A stretch of 64,000 bases of DNA from contig NZ_JAJITC010000011.1 in NCBI RefSeq assembly GCF_020881035.1, positions 150,669-214,668 of the forward strand, written 5' to 3'. Of this stretch, positions 59,504 through 64,000 are shown in pieces (within the stretch, counting starts at the first letter, position 1; each line of letters opens with the position of its first letter). The notes beneath the pieces were generated by a model. That model saw nothing but the letters and a program-made list of their open reading frames with translations, had not been told where the DNA came from and made no database searches. This stretch comes from Paraburkholderia translucens (GTDB lineage Bacteria; Pseudomonadota; Gammaproteobacteria; Burkholderiales; Burkholderiaceae). A program made the position numbers and the translations under genes.

Positions 59504-59544
59504 GACACGTTTTCCGCCAACGCCGGCGCAAGCCCTCGTCCGCC

Positions 59545-60615
59545 ATGACCCAGCCTGCTCAAACCGCCACGCCAGTCCGCTCCGAGCCCGCCTACACGCG
59601 CGGCGCAGCGCTGCCCGCGCTGCTGAACTCACGCATCCTGATCCTGGACGGAGCGATGGGCACGATGATCCAGCGCTACAAGCTCGACGAAGCCCGCTAT
59701 CGCGGCGAGCGCTTCAAGGACTACGCGCGCGACATCAAGGGCAACAACGAACTGCTGTCGATCACGCAGCCGCAGATCATCACCGAGATTCACGAGCAAT
59801 ATCTGGCGGCGGGCGCGGACATCATTGAAACCAACACGTTCGGCGCGACCACGGTCGCGCAGGCCGACTACGGCATGGAGTCGCTCGCCGTCGAGATGAA
59901 CCTCGAATCGGCGAAGCTCGCGCGCGCCGCATGTGACAGGTACTCGACGCCGGACAAGCCGCGCTTCGTCGCCGGCGCGATCGGACCGACCCCGAAGACG
60001 GCGAGCATTTCGCCGGACGTCAACGATCCGGGCGCGCGCAACGTGACCTTCGACGAACTGCGCACGGCCTACTACGAGCAGGCGAAGGCGCTGCTCGACG
60101 GCGGAGCGGACCTGTTCCTCGTCGAAACGATCTTCGACACGCTGAACGCGAAGGCCGCGCTGTTCGCGCTCGACGAACTGTTCGAGGACACCGGCGAGCG
60201 CCTGCCGATCATGATTTCGGGCACCGTTACCGATGCATCGGGTCGCATTCTGTCGGGCCAGACCGTCGAGGCCTTCTGGAATTCGCTGCGTCACGCGAAG
60301 CCGCTTACGTTCGGCCTGAACTGCGCGCTCGGCGCGGCGCTGATGCGCCCGTACGTCGCCGAACTGGCGAAGCTCTGCGACACCTATGTATCGTGCTATC
60401 CGAACGCCGGGCTGCCGAATCCGATGAGCGACACCGGCTTCGACGAACTGCCCGCCGATACCTCGGGTCTGCTGAAGGAATTCGCCGAAGCGGGTCTCGT
60501 GAACGTCGCGGGCGGCTGCTGCGGCACGACGCCCGAACACATCGCGGCGATCGCGAAGGCACTGGCCGACCTGAAGCCGCGCAAGTGGCCGGCACAGTAT
60601 CGCGACGCGGCCTGA
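59545..60615 (+). CDS. metH: Methionine synthase, homocysteine-binding part (MetH N-terminal half)
   Basis: 356 residues equal to the first module of cobalamin-dependent MetH. Motifs: ILDGAMGTMIQRYKLDE near residue 32, IIETNTFGATTVAQADY, the zinc-ligand cysteines in LTFGLNCALGAALMRPY and VNVAGGCCGTTPEHIAAIAKAL. It binds homocysteine and zinc. A stop follows this module, and the other modules are in the next gene, 80 bases later; the two products must work together. A separate homocysteine module is common in Burkholderiaceae. Confidence 0.95.
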   Translation: MTQPAQTATPVRSEPAYTRGAALPALLNSRILILDGAMGTMIQRYKLDEARYRGERFKDYARDIKGNNELLSITQPQIITEIHEQYLAAGADIIETNTFGATTVAQADYGMESLAVEMNLESAKLARAACDRYSTPDKPRFVAGAIGPTPKTASISPDVNDPGARNVTFDELRTAYYEQAKALLDGGADLFLVETIFDTLNAKAALFALDELFEDTGERLPIMISGTVTDASGRILSGQTVEAFWNSLRHAKPLTFGLNCALGAALMRPYVAELAKLCDTYVSCYPNAGLPNPMSDTGFDELPADTSGLLKEFAEAGLVNVAGGCCGTTPEHIAAIAKALADLKPRKWPAQYRDAA

Positions 60616-60695
60616 GCCGGCCTCGCGCACTTCACCCCGACGCTCGCACGCCCCTGCCCGCCTCTTAACGCACGCATCCGACTCGCACTCACGCC

Positions 60696-63413
<2,718 letters not shown>

Positions 63414-63588
63414 GCGCGATCCGGCACGGAACGCGCGGCCCGCGTTCCCCACCATATCGAGTCCGAAAGACTGAATATTTGCGGCCACGGCAATTTCGGC
63501 TTTGTAGACTAACCCGGCTTTCATCCCGTCAGGCGCGGCCGCAACGCGCCGGCTCACCAAGATTGCAACCGTCACCGGAGAAAATCAT

Positions 63589-63786
63589 ATGAAGAAGCTG
63601 ACGCTGTTATTGACCGCTGTTTCGCTGGCCACGGGCATGTCCGTGGCACTCGCGCAACCCGCCGCGCCGACCGCATCAAGCTCGGTCAGCTCCTACTCGC
63701 CGCCGACAGAGACGCACGTGAAGAAGGCGAAAAAGCAGAAAAAGAAGCCGGGTGCGGCAGGGTCGGCGGACTCGGCGAGCCAATGA
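63589..63786 (+). CDS. Small secreted protein of unknown function
   Basis: 65 residues: a signal peptide (MKKLTLLLTAVSLATGMSVALA, cleavage about residue 22) and a mature part rich in Pro, Ser and then Lys (HVKKAKKQKKKPGAAG). A GGAG-type ribosome site (CCGGAGAAAATCAT) precedes the ATG. No known domain. Short basic secreted proteins of this style are frequent in Burkholderia; I cannot assign a role. Confidence 0.65.
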   Translation: MKKLTLLLTAVSLATGMSVALAQPAAPTASSSVSSYSPPTETHVKKAKKQKKKPGAAGSADSASQ

Positions 63787-63819
63787 CCGGCACTGCGCCA
63801 ATGGCGTCCGAATGACAAA

Positions 63820-63840
63820 GAGCCCGCGGCGAGCGGGCTC
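63820..63840 (+). terminator. Terminator stem of the small secreted gene, without its T-run
   Basis: An 8-bp stem GAGCCCGC/GCGGGCTC (63820-63827 with 63833-63840) and a 5-base loop. No T-run follows; instead the putative IS sequence begins at 63841. The terminator looks interrupted by the insertion. Confidence 0.65.
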
Positions 63841-64000
63841 CAGACTGCTGACAAAGTACCCCCAAAGCCTGGCCACACGCCGGGCTTTGTCGTTTAATGG
63901 GCGTCATGCTCAAGAAACCAACACCGATGCAGCACGAACTCGAGATGGTCACGCTCGAGGAACTCGTGCCGAAGGACCACCTGCTGCGCAAGATCGATGC
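63841..64000 (+). mobile_element. IS1182-family element, left end (continues beyond window)
   Basis: Starts directly after the terminator stem with CAGACTGCTGACAAAGTACC, then a hairpin AAAGCC/GGCTTT (63864-63869 with 63883-63888) and the transposase start at 63906. The element end is inferred from where the host terminator stops; the other end and inverted repeat are outside the window. Confidence 0.7.
63906..64000 (+). CDS. IS1182 family transposase (3' end outside window)
   Basis: 31 codons visible: MLKKPTPMQHELEMVTLEELV followed by PKDHLLRKID. This N-terminus is characteristic of IS1182-family DDE transposases. The start ATG 63906 follows a short leader after the element end. The catalytic region is outside the window, so integrity cannot be judged. 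Confidence 0.85.
   Translation, partial: MLKKPTPMQHELEMVTLEELVPKDHLLRKID

Larger units (their letters stand above)
59242..59544. other. Intergenic region between DUF3567 and metH
   Basis: 303 bases holding the DUF3567 terminator and a TACAAT -10 candidate. I looked for SAM-, SAH- or B12-type riboswitch motifs and found none I could support. Confidence 0.55.

Noticed and set aside
59372..59544. Possible SAM/SAH riboswitch before metH
   Set aside because: I could not find the conserved core or pairing of any methionine-cycle riboswitch in the 170-base leader.

Overview
The window is a GC-rich, densely coded stretch of a betaproteobacterial chromosome. Gene order and protein sequences (aa3 oxidase locus, comF/trmL/gpsA/secB/grxC, gshBA, glnK-amtB, dctABD, lipBA, birA-coaX, phaM, split metH) point to Burkholderiaceae, most likely Paraburkholderia or a close relative. 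This assignment comes from recognised families and gene order, not from a database search. Nearly everything is housekeeping or regulatory. I see no CRISPR array, prophage, rRNA or tRNA. The only mobile DNA is the start of an IS1182-type element at the right edge.

Layout. Positions 1-10.2 kb hold a minus-strand cytochrome c oxidase locus: DUF2244, coxB (with added cytochrome c and OmpA-like domains), coxA, a 44-residue assembly peptide, ctaG, DUF2970, coxC, SURF1, a SCO-like anchored protein, ctaA, ctaB and a SCO lipoprotein cut by the left edge. A twin-transmembrane small protein lies on the opposite strand. Positions 10.5-19.2 kb hold bioC, comF, trmL, a 5'-truncated macro-domain gene, gpsA, secB, grxC, a rhodanese, gpmA, a CtpA protease and a ThiF/MoeB enzyme. 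Positions 19.3-27.1 kb hold a permease-less PTS (EI, HPr, mannose-type EIIA), gshB, gshA, amtB and glnK. The last two follow a clear sigma-54 promoter with an NtrC-like site upstream.

Positions 27.4-36.3 kb hold ubiK, comM/yifB, a lipoprotein, a TlpA-like thioredoxin and dctA-dctB-dctD. dctA has its own sigma-54 promoter and paired TCCGGA-centred upstream sites. Positions 36.3-43.5 kb hold a GDPD phosphodiesterase, lipA, lipB, DUF2917 divergent from a LysR regulator, ybeD, dacC, an alpha/beta hydrolase and a 2Fe-2S ferredoxin-like protein. Positions 43.6-50.7 kb hold a VanZ-family protein, a lipid ABC transport set (PqiC-like lipoprotein, MlaD-, MlaF- and MlaE-like), birA and coaX. Positions 50.8-64 kb hold the heptose adenylyltransferase, a ferritin-like protein, phaM, a crotonase, a FAH-family hydrolase divergent from an IclR regulator, a DUF3108 protein, a pcaD relic lacking the catalytic serine, DUF3567, metH in two genes, a small secreted protein and the IS1182-type transposase start.

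How they work together: the first 10 kb build and metallate one terminal oxidase. The PTS, PII/AmtB and Dct systems are carbon and nitrogen sensing modules, two of them visibly under sigma-54 control. The best second-look items are the two decayed genes, the CoxB-OmpA fusion, the second SCO-like protein, the sigma-54 control regions and the IS inserted at a terminator. I found no convincing wholly new system.
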